From Protea cynaroides (Eukaryota > Streptophyta > Magnoliopsida > Proteales > Proteaceae): a stretch of DNA of 64,000 nt. A model generated the notes under the pieces. It made no database searches and had not been told where the DNA came from. It saw only the letters and a list, made by a program, of their open reading frames with translations. The position numbers were made by a program, and so were the translations under genes. How positions within the stretch are numbered: the first letter of the stretch is position 1; every line of letters begins with the position of its first letter. Positions 11,696-22,445 of the stretch are shown here, piece by piece. The stretch lies in NCBI GenBank assembly GCA_028583415.1, contig CM053270.1:50112663-50176662 (forward strand). The letters are read 5' to 3'.

Positions 11696-11738
11696 GTAAT
11701 GTAAGTAGATATTTCATTCAATAAATAGAAAGGAAACC

Positions 11739-12960
11739 TTACACATAGTATCTTCGAAGATTCTTGGAGTGCCAAGTGCGTGGAAAGGCCGACCCATCCA
11801 TTGTCTCCAGATGATACGACCCTGGTCTAATAGCTTTCACAACACGGTACGATCCCTCCAAATTTGGGGTTAACTTACCCTGCTGAGCAGGAACAGTGAC
11901 AGCCGTCGAGCGTAAAACCAAGTCACCCACTTGGAACAAATTCTCCTTGACCCTCGAATTGTAATACTTGGCCGTTTTCTGTTGATACGCCGCTATGCGT
12001 AGTCGAGCTGTTTTGCGAACATCTTCTAGAAGATCCAGGTCCATTAAGAGGACGTCTTTGTTAGTATCCTCATTGAATTTCAACACCCTGTAACTTTTCT
12101 CCACTACCTCAATCGGAATAACAGCTTTAGACCCGAAAGCCAACTTGAAAGGAGTGGCCCCTGTAGCCGTCCGTTGGGTTGTTCGATACGACCATACCAG
12201 ACTAGGTAATTCTTGAGCCCATGCTTGTCTCTTTTCTTCCACACATCGTGCTAGGCCATCCAGCAGAGTACGATTGGTGACTTCTGTTTGTCCATTAGGT
12301 TCCGGGTGCACTACTGACATAAATCTATGCCCAATTTTATGGTCGCGAAAGAATTCGTGGAAGATCCGACTTGAGAACTGCGGACCATTGTCGATAACTA
12401 GTACTTGTGGGATTCCATATCTATAGAGGACGTCTGAAGAATTCTTTAGCTTTATGTGCCATGACCCTTACCATTGCTTTTACCTCGATCCACTTAGTGA
12501 AGTAATCAATTGCCTCCAAGATATATTGTAGTTGCCCCTTTGTTTGCAGGAATGACCCCAGAATGTCCATACCTCAGACTGCGAAGGGAATGGAAGAAGG
12601 AATAGGCTGTAGCTGTGCTCATGGGTGATGGGACATGGGAGGATGCTTCTGACACGCTTCACAGCTTCTGGTGTACTTTTCACAATCGCTCATCATATGG
12701 GGCCAATGATATCCCATTCGGATGATCTTAAAGCACATAGTGTGCCCACATTGGTGGGCTCCATAGATTCCCTCGTGAACTTCTGCCATAATGTATTCTG
12801 CCCTCAAGGGTGGAACACAACAAAGCAATGGAAAGGTATGAGACTTCTTGTAGAATACCTCGTCGTGAATGACATACGACCCTACCTAAGTCTGAATACG
12901 TCGGGCTTCCTTCTTGTCTTCAGGCAGGACATTTTCACGCAGATAAGTGAGTAAATGATC
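11739..12960 (-). pseudogene. Element A integrase (defective)
   Basis: Tat-type integrase inserts the cDNA into the genome. The HHCC zinc finger is visible near 12828-12650 (HEGIYGAHQCGH, then SCEACQKH). The core has the first Asp in AIDYFTKWIEV (near 12500), the second in DNGPQFSS (near 12390), and the Glu in NGQTEVTNRT (near 12290), so the DDE triad is preserved. The pieces lie in different frames because of frameshifts near 12680 and 12420. The C-terminal part (12320-11739) is open for 193 codons and includes VGDLVLRS and the closing WHSKNLRRYYV. There is no chromodomain, as expected for Tat. Confidence 0.9.
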
Positions 12961-13079
12961 CATCCAACAGGGCTCGACATCGATGAGTAAGACTTCCCCT
13001 ACGGGGTCGATGCTAGGATCTGACAGATGCTCGACATACACCGGTACGTCAAAGCGGCTCAAATCGCTGGATCCTAGAT

Positions 13080-13437
13080 GAGAAAGAGCATCTGCTTCCG
13101 TATTCTGATCACGAGGTATGCTGATCATTGTAAACTTCTCCAAAGGTTCGATGAGCTATTTTACGAGGGTCAAGTATCTAGCTAGATGGTTCTGTCGAGC
13201 CTCATAGACCCCCGTGACTTGTTGCACGATCACTTGGGAATCCCCATACACTAACAAATGAGTGACCTTCAACTTTCTGGCCAATTTAAGCCCCGACACC
13301 AGGGCTTCGTACTCCACCACATTATTGGTTGTTGAGAAACCAAAGCGTACAGATGTCAATACCTTAAACCCTTCAGGGTTGATGAGGACAATACCTGCTC
13401 CTGCGTCCTCTTGGTTGGAAAATCCATCTATGTACAT
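13080..13437 (-). pseudogene. Element A second RNase H (RVT_3 type)
   Basis: A second RNase H domain between the normal RT-linked RNase H and integrase, diagnostic of the Tat lineage. YIDGFSNQEDAGAGIVL carries the first Asp, VEYEALVSGL the Glu, and VYGDSQVIVQQ the second Asp. The following PRDQNTEADALSHL matches the usual end of the domain. A frameshift near 13156 separates the last part. Confidence 0.9.
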
Positions 13438-13622
13438 GACCCAAGAAGGTTCTTCAGGACCAAGGAGATTTTAACTTTGGCTTCTTCAAGTGCTCGCTCT
13501 GTATTCGACCCTTCTTCTTCACCTCCTGGGAGGGTACTTTCAATCAAAAAATCTACTAGTGCCTGTGCTTTGATGGTAGTCCGAGGCTAGAACTTGAGGT
13601 CAAACTCCCCTAGTTCGACTGC

Positions 13623-15100
13623 TCAGTTGATCATACGCCCAGACACGTCCGCTCTGGAGAGGAATTTGTTCAGGGGTCGATCCGCCAATATGATGATGGA
13701 GTGAGACTGGAAATAGGGTCGTAGCTTACGAGCACAAACCACCACGGCAAGAGCCAACTTCTCAATAGACTGATACCTGGTCTCTGCATCTAATAAGGCC
13801 TTACTCACATAGTACACAGGATGTTGCACTCTATTAACTTCCTTGACCAATACTCCATTGACTGCACATGGTGAGACCGCCAGATAAAGTAGTAATGTAT
13901 CTCCTGTCTCTGGCTTGACCAGCAAAGGGGGTGAAGAAAGATACCGTTTGAGGCCACGAAACGCCTCCTCGCATTCAATCATCCATTCGAAAGGCTTGGA
14001 TCCCTTAAGAGTCTTGAAGAATGGGAGACACCTATCAGCGGACCTGGACAAAAATCGTCCAAGGGCCGTGATTTGTCCTGTGAGCACTTGGACCTGCTTG
14101 GGTGTGGTTGGAGACTTCATACTTTGGATTGCCTTAATCTTTATGGGGTTGGCCTCGATCCCCCTATGGGAGACCATGAAACCCAAAAACTTGTCAGACT
14201 GTACCCCAAAAGTACATTTTGCGGGATTGAGACGCATGGAGTTTCTCCGCACTACATCAAAAACTCCCTTGAGGTCCGCCAGGTGATCTGCCGCTCGAGT
14301 TGTCTTGAGTAAGAAGTCATCCACATATACTTCCATGGTTCAACCAATCTATTTTTTGAAGACCTTATTAACAAGTCTTTGATATGTCTCCCCCACATTT
14401 TTCAGCCCAAAGGGCATTACCGTATAACAGTAAGTGCCCTTGCTGCTGATGAAGGTTGTATTCTCTTCGTCTTCTTTAGCCATCTTTATTTGATTATACC
14501 CTGAATAAGCATCCAGAAAGGATAGCAGCTCATGCCCTGCGGTGGCATAGCTGATCTATCCGAGGCAAGGGGTAAGAATCTTTTGGGCATGCTTTATTAA
14601 GATCAGTAAAATCAGTACATATGCGCCAGCGATCACCAGACTTAGGCACCAGTACAACATTGGCCAGCCAGTCTGGATAATACACTTCTCGGATAAATCC
14701 GGCCTTCAGCAACTTTTCAACCTCCTGATTTATGATTGCTTGCTTTTCTACTGATACTGCTCTCTTCTTTTGGCGAATAGGACATTGGTGCGGATCTATC
14801 TTGAGGTGATGTTCCATGGTCGAACGTGGGATTCCTGGCATATCTTCTATAGTCCAGGCAAAAACGTCTGAATTCGTCTTCAATAATTTTATGAGCTCTT
14901 GTCTTTGTTCTTCTAGAAGAGCTGATCCCACTAAGAATGTCTTTTCCAGATAGTCATTGTTAAAAGGTACTGGAATGAGATCTTCGACTGGAGTGGTCCG
15001 CTCTGTTGGGAAATCACCACGATACTCATCTAGCTGGATCACTTGAACCGATTGATCTTCCTCGAGGGCAGCCAGGGAGGCAGCGTGGCACCTTTTCGAC
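13623..15100 (-). pseudogene. Element A reverse transcriptase and RNase H (defective)
   Basis: Copies the element RNA into DNA. N-terminal RT motifs are at 14850-14530 (IRQKKRAVSVEKQAI, GFIREVYYPDWLANVVLVPK, CTDFTDLNKACPKDSYPLPR). After a frameshift near 14545 come MPFGLKN and, at about 14310-14330, the catalytic YVDD box, which is intact here (element B has YVND). The first RNase H follows (LLLYLAVSPCAVNGVLV, SIEKLALAVVVCARKLRPYF). An in-frame TGA separates 14336 from the preceding part. Upstream linker includes LKTNSDVFAWTIEDMPGIP. Confidence 0.92.
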
Positions 15101-15365
15101 ACGGATTGGTCCGCATTGTAGCATCCAACTCCCCATTCAGTTGGGAACTTCATAAGTAAGTAGTAGGTGGACAAGCAGGCCCGTAGCTTATTAAGACCCG
15201 TCCTTCTGAGTATACCATTGTGGCTCGACCGTGTGTCCACCACCATGTACTTCATATTGATGCTAACCCACGCTGGATAAGTTCCCAGGCGAGTATCAAT
15301 CTGGATGGCTCCCTTCACTTGTACTCCTTCACCGTTAAACCCCAAAAGAGAATATCTAATGGGTC

Positions 15366-15839
15366 TCAACTGTTCATCCTTGTAGCCCAACCTCTGATAA
15401 GTATCATAGTAAAGGATCTCATAGGCACTACCGTGTCGACCAATATACGGCTTACCTCCCATTCTTCTCCGATGGCCATCTTGATAATGAGGGGATCTTC
15501 ATGAGGGGTAACAACATCGATGAGATCATCATCACCAAAGTAGATATATCCGTCATACCTGACTTTCTTGGAAGATGATCCCCCCATGTTTTCTTCCCCT
15601 TTTCGAACTGGCTTTCCTTTTGCTGCTTCTTCTTCCTCGGGCTCTATCACAATTGGGAGTACTTCACGCCGCATGTGCTCGGACCAGACAGTCACCATCA
15701 TGCATTCTGGCTGGCTAAATGCAATGTATTCATCATCACTCAACCCCAGATCTTGTTCTGGGCCTACCTTTCCCAATAACTTCCGCGGAGGACTCTTCTC
15801 ATGAACAGTTCGAACCCCCCGGGCGGGATACTCCTTCAT
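15366..15839 (-). pseudogene. Element A aspartic protease region (frameshifted at the active site)
   Basis: Retropepsin domain between gag and RT. The flanks match element B closely (DDDLIDVVTPHEDPLIIKMA before; EILYYDTYQRLGYKDEQL after). The active site reads ILVDT then loses register: relative to element B one base is missing around 15429-15432, inside the DTG motif. The downstream sequence continues in another frame from 15462. The gene cannot yield a working protease. Confidence 0.85.
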
Positions 15840-15845
15840 CTTCTC

Positions 15846-17902
15846 TCATCGATCTTCCACGCACAGATCAATCTGACCTAGGAATCCCCTTGAGGGTGAT
15901 CTTGGGGGTGGTAGAGGTCTATGCTCGACCCTCTCCCTCCTTTCTTCCGGAGCTCTCACAGGTGGAGGCGGAAGGAGCACCATCGTGGGGGTAGGCGGAG
16001 TTGGGCCTGACCTTGGTCCTACAAACTCTATCCATCGTCCGTGCTGGATTAGATCTTCGACCACGCTTTTCAAATGCCTGCACGAGTTAGTGTCATGGCC
16101 ATGATCTTGGTGATGCTCACAGTATAACCGTCTATTGCGCTCCTCGGGCCGAGCCATCATCTTAGGTGGAGGGACTAGTAAGGCGTCGCCTCTTTTGATG
16201 TTTAATATCTCAGCCATGGTCCAGTTAGAGGTGTGTATTCAGGTGCCAGGAGAGCAGGGTACAACTCCTTGGTCACCTTGGTTTTCTTGCTTGTTTCTCC
16301 TTTTTTAGGAGCCTTCTCCAGGGCTTCGTTCTTCCTTCTTTCAACAACTGTAGGACCCAAACTCACCTGTCCTGATAATTCTGCCACAGCTTCTGCACCT
16401 GATGCATACCGATCGCATCGACTGAAGATCTCTGCATGAGTTCTAGGACGCTTTTTGTTGAGTGAAAACACCAACTGTGGATCTCAGCAGGCTTTAGATA
16501 GGGTCGATACGACCACATCTGGTTGCAGGTCTTTAACTTCTCCCGCTACTCCTAAGAAACGGGTGATGAAGTGTCGAAGTGGCTCCCCCTCGCCTTGCTT
16601 AATCGCCATCAGATGGGACAAAATTTTCTTCTGAACGCGATTCCCCTGAAAATGGGAGAGGAATAAACTGTTGAGCTCCTTAAAAGTCTCCACTGATCGA
16701 GGAGGGAGGTTGTTGAACCACGTCCTTCTTGCTTCCCGTAGTATTAAAGGGAAAGCTCTACGACACAGGGCATCATGGTGGCCGTAGATGACCATTCCCA
16801 CCTTAAAATTATCCAAATGTCTCTCCAGATCTGTCTTGCTGTCATACCAACCAACATTTGGGAGGACAAAGTTGGCAGGTAGGGGATGATTCATAACCTC
16901 ATCCGTCAAGGCTGTCTCTGTAACATACTCCTGAAGGGTTGTTGAATCGATCCTTCTCTCCACATGTTGCACCCTGTCCATCAGGTCTTTTACAAGACGT
17001 TCTAGCCTTGCTGTATTTTCATCACCTGTTGGAGAGCTACCTATCAGGGGAACAACTGCAATAGGTACAACAGTCGAAGGTGCGACAACAGATGGCACAG
17101 TCGCCACCCTTTCTCCTTGTTCAGCGTTGACCCTTGCCTGGACTTCTTCGCGGATTCACCTAGCTTCTTCGACCCTTGCTTGGGTTTCTTCTCGGATTCT
17201 CCTAGCTTCTTCAACCCTTGCTTGGGTTTCCTCGCGAGCTTGTCGAGCAGCATCGACCCTCGCTTGGGCATCTTCTCTAGCACGTCTGGCTTCAACGACC
17301 CTCCTTTACGCCTCCCGTGCCACATCTGCCTCGGTGTACATCCCGGCCCTGGCCCACTTGTCTCCCCGTCTCGACCCCATCCTATGTGAGATAGACGATC
17401 GACGAGAGACCCCCAGGGACTCTTGGCTACTTTCAACGATTTCAGTAGGGTCGACTTCTAGGACATATTGAGGTTGTGGGTCTTCCCATTGATCACTTCG
17501 ACCCCGACTGTGATACTAATCTACCGAAGGGCTATCCCTCCTTAGGCTGGGAGGGACAGCATGCGGTGCAGAACATCTGGATTGTTGAGATCTCTGAGGA
17601 ACCACTGGGACATCAACTGGGGGTGCTGAAGCTGCTGGCACTCCTGAGGGCAGTTGTTGTAACAATTCTGTCAAGGCGGCCAACTGCTGGGCCAATCTGT
17701 CAAATTGCTCCCTGGAAACGTACTGTGATGGGTCTGGATTGGGACCACCTGCTCCTTCATTGGTTGGCTCTTCTGGAAACACATCTTGTGGATCCTGACC
17801 CATTGGGACATCTACCCGCTCCCTAGCTATGTTTGCTTCAGCACGTCGGGTTTGAGTTTCCCATAGGTTATAGGAACATTCGGCTCTTCCTACTGGTGCC
17901 AT
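15846..17902 (-). pseudogene. Element A gag (defective)
   Basis: Structural protein that packages element RNA. Starts MAPVGRAECSYN at 17902, with YVSREQFDRLAQQLAALTEL (element B: YVSREEFDRLAQQLASLTEL). After a frameshifted, repeat-like Arg/Ala/Glu-rich stretch (17450-17110), the retrotransposon gag core runs 17107-16484 (NHPLPANFVLPNVGWYDSKT, WFNNLPPRSVETFKEL). The Tat-type zinc knuckle YCEHHQDHGHDTNSCRHLK lies near 16120. Stops at about 16483 and 17515 and several frame changes break it. Confidence 0.9.
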
Positions 17903-18062
17903 CCCCAGGAATATGCCAATGTTAAGAAAAAGGCAGAGTAGCTTGGAGGAAATGGAATAAGGGAAGATGAAGAAAGTTGGGGTGGTTTTTCTCTCTTTCT
18001 CCTCCTCCTTCTTTTACTAATTCAACGGAAAGGAAATACTTCCAAAAATAAGGTATGTCAGG

Positions 18063-18080
18063 GCCCCACGGTGGGTGCCA
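18063..18080 (-). other. Element A primer binding site
   Basis: On the minus strand TGGCACCCACCGTGGGGC begins 3 bases inside the 5' LTR. Element B has TGGCGCCCACCGTGGGGC, which from memory is complementary to the 3' end of plant tRNA-Lys(CUU). Element A carries one G-to-A change. Confidence 0.75.
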
Positions 18081-18083
18081 AAC

Positions 18084-18850
18084 TGTTGTCGTTGAAATCC
18101 GGCAAAGTGGATTTATCAAGACAGACAATATGGAACTCTCAATGAAAGATTGGAGTTTCTAAGGAGTTCCTTTAGAAACAAAGGTTCCCTGAGATCTAAT
18201 CAAAAGTAATGACAACCACTTGGAATTCAAAGATGAGAGGTTTTTTTCTCTGCTTCAAGGATTAAAGTCCTATTCCCTTTATTTGATATCCTCTTGTTAC
18301 ATATATAGATTCAATTAGAAACTTTACCAACAAGCTTCCTCATACCTATTACTACTTTAATCATCAGTTACCTAGGGTATAGTAGGCCCGTATGGCTACG
18401 ACTCCCCCAAGACAGTGTTAGAGTGTCTTGTCAATCGCTTTTAACCCCCTTGACCCTCTTCGACCCCTCTTTTAGGCCATGTCCCCCATACTTCCGGATG
18501 TCTATTTCTGTCCTTGCACTTTTACCAAGTAAAGGTCTGACTTCACGCTGATTTGGCCCCTAATCTGGTGACTTGGCTAATCAGATCAGCGTGCCTTGCA
18601 TTTATGATTGTTGTCAGCATTTATGAGCATTAATGACCATCCATAAATAGCCTAACCAGCCACATCAATCTGTCACATCTTATTTGAGTCAGCATAGAGG
18701 GTCGAACGTAAGTTCCTTGTAATATTTTTCATTATGTCTTCCTTCTCATACCATGTGCCTTAGATGTACACCACGTGCTCATCTCCGAAAGATCATCCGA
18801 AGTTTTCTTCTTACGGCCAGATTTACCATCAACCATTATTTTTCCTAACA
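18084..18850 (-). repeat. Element A 5' LTR
   Basis: 767 bp, TGTTGTCG...CCTAACA, followed by the AAACT duplication at 18851-18855. A TATA-like CTATATATG on the minus strand (around 18300-18309) is the probable promoter; element B has CTATATATATATATG in the matching position. Confidence 0.95.
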
Positions 18851-18855
18851 AAACT

Positions 18856-19106
18856 GATGTTGGAGTTGCAACTGGAGGAGAAATTGAAGATTGAAATTCC
18901 GTAAAAGCCTTCTCCACACGACAAACGATCTCCCAAGGTGCATGATATTTCTGGGCAAAACATAAATCATTCCGAGCTAGCCATAGATGCCAACAGATGA
19001 ACGCTGCCATCAATAAAACCTGTCTAGCAACGGACTTTGAAACATAATGAGATTTAATCAATTGGAATAACCATTGAGATAATGTAAGATTAGTATCTTG
19101 AGGCAT
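18856..19106 (-). pseudogene. RNase H (RVT_3) pseudogene, N-terminal half
   Basis: On the minus strand the frame from 19106 reads LSQWLFQLIKSHY then AFICWHLWLARNDLCF, typical of the linker before the RVT_3 RNase H domain in LINE-derived and putative ribonuclease H proteins. It runs straight into the AAACT site of element A and resumes at 1440. The zinc-finger/RT part expected upstream of a LINE is absent (5' truncated, or cut by the neighbouring element at 19262). Confidence 0.7.
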
Positions 19107-19261
19107 TCCAAATGACTAGGATGGGGATAATAATTATTTTCATAACCATAAATCCATTAGTAATATTGTCAAGTGGAGGAATTTGTTTGTAATTAATCAA
19201 CTACTTTAGGGCTTAAGTATTAGATCTACCTTTTACTCACATCATATGCAAATATCTTTAA

Positions 19262-19277
19262 GGGAAAATTTCACCCA
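19262..19277 (+). repeat. Mutator-like left TIR
   Basis: 16 bases identical to the inverted right end; the 9-bp duplication TATCTTTAA precedes it at 19253-19261. Confidence 0.9.
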
Positions 19278-20034
19278 CCCTCCATTCATGTACTTCCCTT
19301 TTAAGTCACTCTGTCATAACAGACAGATATGTTAAGTGATGATGTGGCATCGTTTATAATTTTGTAATGGCAAAATTACCCTTAGACAATAGTTAGGTGA
19401 CTCTCTTACCCTCTCCCAAACCATTAATTTACAAATACTAATTTTAGGGAAAATTTCACCCACCTCTCTTGTGGTTTGGCTTAATAACACACACTCACCT
19501 TTTTTTATGATAATTACACCAACACTTCCTGAAGATACCCAAATGTTACTTAAACTGGTAGAATAGTTAAAAAGGCATTTTTACCCCAAACATCATTCCC
19601 ATTGATTTTTATATTTTACCAATTTATTTTTACAAAATCAGTCTTTCTATGCAATGTCTCTCTTATGCAAAGTGTGAAATTCTCCGCGACATCTCCTTTC
19701 TTCTACGACTTCTCTATTCTCCAGCATTGGCTCTATTCTCCGACGCAACTCTTCTCCAACCGTAAGAAGAGGGATTCCTCCATAAACCTCTTCTTTAACT
19801 TCTCTTCTTTATGGGTTAGAACTTCTTCAGTCTCCACCTAAAAAAAAAAAAAAAACCTTTTTCAATCGGCATACATATTGTTTTTCGTTCTTTGATTTGC
19901 AGCCACTTATATAGCCTTTTGGGGAAAACGCATTTTGCAAATCAACCAAATGGTTGGTGTGTTAAAAGAAAGACTACAACAGAAATCAAACCAAAACATA
20001 GTTTCGAAACTAATCTAACGTGAGATAGAGAACA

Positions 20035-20153
20035 CAGTTTCGGAACCCTTGCAAATGTCCCTGCTATTCCAACCACGTAAATGGAGATTAAAGATTTAGG
20101 GGATGAATTGCAGCTTTGCTGGAACAAAGAGTGAGTCTAGATTCTGGATTTGC

Positions 20154-20219
<66 letters not shown>

Positions 20220-20340
20220 CCCTTGCGGACGTACCTGCTATTCTGACCACGAAATGGAGATTCAAAATTTGGGGGTTGAGTTGCAACTTCACGGGAATAA
20301 ACTCCGGATTGCAGGTGAGAAGGGCGAAGACACCTCTGGA
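20035..20340 (+). repeat. Duplicated ~120-bp segment flanking a (GA)n run
   Basis: GGAACCCTTGCAAATG..CCTGCTATTC..GGAGATTAAAGATTTAGGGG (20038-20152) is repeated in diverged form at 20217-20330. The two copies are separated by about 65 bases of GA (20153-20217). It lies in the left arm of the Mutator-like element. The plus-strand frame from 20116 to 20475 shows no known domain. Confidence 0.8.
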
Positions 20341-20696
20341 GATGCTTCACAGAGAGAGCACAGGATGGTAGGAAGAAAAAAGAGTGGGGAGGTGGGGAAA
20401 ATACATACCTACTGCAGACAGGAAAACTTACACACCATGGAAATGAAGAAGAAGAATATTGTTGAAGAGAGATGATGAATGCCGACTTCTCTTTCTTATT
20501 AAGAGAGAAATCTTTATATTGGATTCAAGGCTTGACTCAAAAACTGCTATTTTAACATAAACATATTGATGGGGTAGTTTTTCCCTTAAAGAATTTATGA
20601 TGGTGACACGTCATCATCATCCGTTTATGGCCATTACCTAATCGTGGGGGTCTGATTGAACCATGTTTCATAAAATAGGGGTTGATAGTATGATTA

Positions 20697-20993
20697 TTAT
20701 AAAAAAAAGTTGGAACACCTTATTAAGCCAAACAACAGGGGAAGTGGGTGGAATTTTTTCATACTTTTACATACCATACCTACTCCTGGAATGTCCGGCG
20801 GCATCATACAATTATATTGTAAACAAAAAGAACTGCTCAATGTAATGTTCGACGTTGGATTAATTTCGATTCCAGTCAGGTAGATATGCTGTAGGTACAA
20901 AATCTGTATCTTTGCCAACAACAACCGGTCCACAAAGCCGCTCGGCACTGTCCTATCAACTTGTTATTGTTCAGATACAAGTTTCTGTAGACA
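20697..20993 (-). pseudogene. Captured LRR-protein gene fragment, C-terminal part
   Basis: On the minus strand 20980-20720 encodes LYLNNNKLIG, a frameshift, then PSGFVDRLLLAKIQ, LYLQHIYLTGIEINPTSN and SSSFCLQYNCMMPP. These fit the last leucine-rich repeats and C-terminal Cys-containing tail of a plant extracellular LRR protein; I cannot name the gene. It ends inside the Mutator-like element. The matching upstream LRR piece is at 34261-34473 on the same strand, with a different gene fragment and element B between them. Confidence 0.65.
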
Positions 20994-21189
20994 ATAATGG
21001 AGAAAAGGAAGTGAAACTAAAACGAAGGAGAAGAAGAGAGAAGAATTGCGGGGGATTTTCTTCACCCAACACCTCCCCATGCTTCCGCCGCCGCCAAACC
21101 CAAACCTTTTCCCACAGGAAGAAAGCCAGAATCCGCCGACACCAATGACTATGGGGTTTCTTCCAGAAAGTGCAGACCCACGTCAGGCT

Positions 21190-21407
21190 AGAAAATCTCA
21201 ATCGTTCCTCTCGATGTCAATGGCCATTCCAATGCCAGCCTTAATGGCATCTTCAAGTCCATATTCTCGTCCCTCACAAGAAGAAGCCCCAACTTATCAT
21301 TTAGCGTGGCCAGGGACGAACAATGGAAGATTCCCATCGCTGAGCTCTAGTAGAAGCTCATCCAAATTGCCTGCAAAAGAGACAAAGCCATCCTCGAGGC
21401 TACCAAG
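21190..21407 (+). pseudogene. Captured unidentified plant gene fragment, left part
   Basis: The plus frame from about 21193 reads VPLDVNGHSNASLNGIFKSI then RRSPNLSFSVARDEQWKIPI, two adjacent TAG stops near 21347, then KLIQIACKRDKAILEATK. It reads like a coding exon of a plant protein I do not recognise. Element B interrupts it; the frame resumes without shift at 34170 (LKHSMVELEKKLKLEIFYHS) once the target duplication is allowed for. It lies between the two LRR fragments and is on the opposite strand to them. Confidence 0.55.
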
Positions 21408-22299
21408 TATTGGGGAAAATAGTGGTTAATGAACGTATCCAACCGTAGAAAGGGGATTTCAGAAGGTAAACACGTGGCGTCTATCCATTGCAGTGGAAAA
21501 AGGGCATTGCGGTAAATATTGGAGGAAGTCCACGTTCGACCCCATGGTCTAACTCAGTGGCGTCTATGCATCATATTGGAAAAAGGGCATTGTGGTAAAT
21601 ATTGGAGGAAGCCCATGTTCGACCCCATGGTCTGACTCAGACAAGAAGTGACAGGTTGAAAAGGGTTGTTGTGCCATTAATGGATTGTCTTTAATGGCCA
21701 TAAATGCTGACAACAACCATTAATGCAAGGTATGCTGACTTGACCCGTCGATTCACAAGATCTAGGTCCAAACCAGCGAATCGTCAGAATATTACTTGGT
21801 AAAAGCGCAAGGACAACAATGGACATCTGGAGGTTATAGGGAAAATAGCCCAAAAGGGGGTCGAATAGGGTCAGAGGGGGTCGAAAAGTGGTTGACAAGA
21901 CCCTGTGACATAGTCTAGGGGGTAGTAGGCAGGCGAACCTACTATACCCTAGGTAGCTAATGATCAAAGTAGTGACAGACTTAAAAAATCGGACCAAAAG
22001 AAAGGTTCACATTTTTGGTGAATCTATATATATATATGTAACAAAGGAAAAAGAAAGAGGTGGATTACAATATAAGGGAAAACTCTTGCTCTCTGTTTGG
22101 TTACTTATTTCATATCCAATTTGCTTTCGTTTCAGTTATTTTCCATCATTCCAAATTCAGGGTGAAAATCGTAGAGGAGAACTTCTTTGATCAACAACAC
22201 CTCAGGGAACCCTTTGTTTGAGAAAGAGATCCAGTGTTTCATTGGGAGTTCCATATTGTCTGTCTTGGTTAATCCCCCTTACGGGTTCCAGCAACAACA
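21408..22299 (+). repeat. Element B 5' LTR
   Basis: 892 bp, matching 33262-34164. Starts TATTGGGG (TG to TA change) and ends CAACAACA. An internal ~80-bp tandem duplication (GTGGCGTCTATCC...GTCTAACTCA) occupies about 21474-21640 in both LTRs. A TATA-like CTATATATATATATG at about 22024-22037 is the probable promoter. The 3' LTR has a longer TA run at this site. Confidence 0.95.
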
Positions 22300-22302
22300 G
22301 TT

Positions 22303-22320
22303 TGGCGCCCACCGTGGGGC
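22303..22320 (+). other. Element B primer binding site
   Basis: TGGCGCCCACCGTGGGGC begins 3 bases after the LTR. It fits the 3' end of plant tRNA-Lys(CUU) as I remember it; this differs from the tRNA-Met site of the chromoviruses in this window. Confidence 0.75.
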
Positions 22321-22445
22321 CCTGACGTACTTTGCTTGTTCAAATCTTCGCTCTCTGATTTTTCAGGGCCTTTCCAAATCTTCCCTTATCTTTACCACTT
22401 CTATTTCCTTTCTATTTATTCCACACCAGTTCTCAGAGTATTGAT

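Larger units (their letters stand above)
1446..18850 (-). mobile_element. Element A: Tat-lineage Ty3/gypsy LTR retrotransposon (17.4 kb)
   Basis: A complete but defective element read on the minus strand. Both LTRs start TGTTGTCG and end CCTAACA, flanked by a perfect 5-bp duplication AAACT (1441-1445 and 18851-18855). Order on the minus strand: 5' LTR 18084-18850, PBS, gag, protease, RT, RNase H, a second RVT_3-type RNase H, integrase, minisatellite, antisense ORF, PPT, 3' LTR 1446-2253. The second RNase H and the antisense ORF with a putative gypsy-type transposon domain are hallmarks of the Tat lineage. Coding frames carry many stops and frameshifts, so it is non-autonomous. It interrupts a RNase H pseudogene and itself contains a 4.9 kb insert (5486-10397). 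Length without that insert is about 12.5 kb, close to element B (12.8 kb). Confidence 0.95.

Noticed and set aside
11410..11775. Lys/Arg/Gly-rich minus frame over the minisatellite
   Set aside because: Created by the 25-bp repeat in shifting frames; the real pol frame ends at 11739.
19448..20580. Second complete Mutator-like element nested in the left arm
   Set aside because: The left end repeats GGGAAAATTTCACCCACC, but the only candidate right end (TTTTTCCC near 20580) matches poorly and no 9-bp duplication is found.
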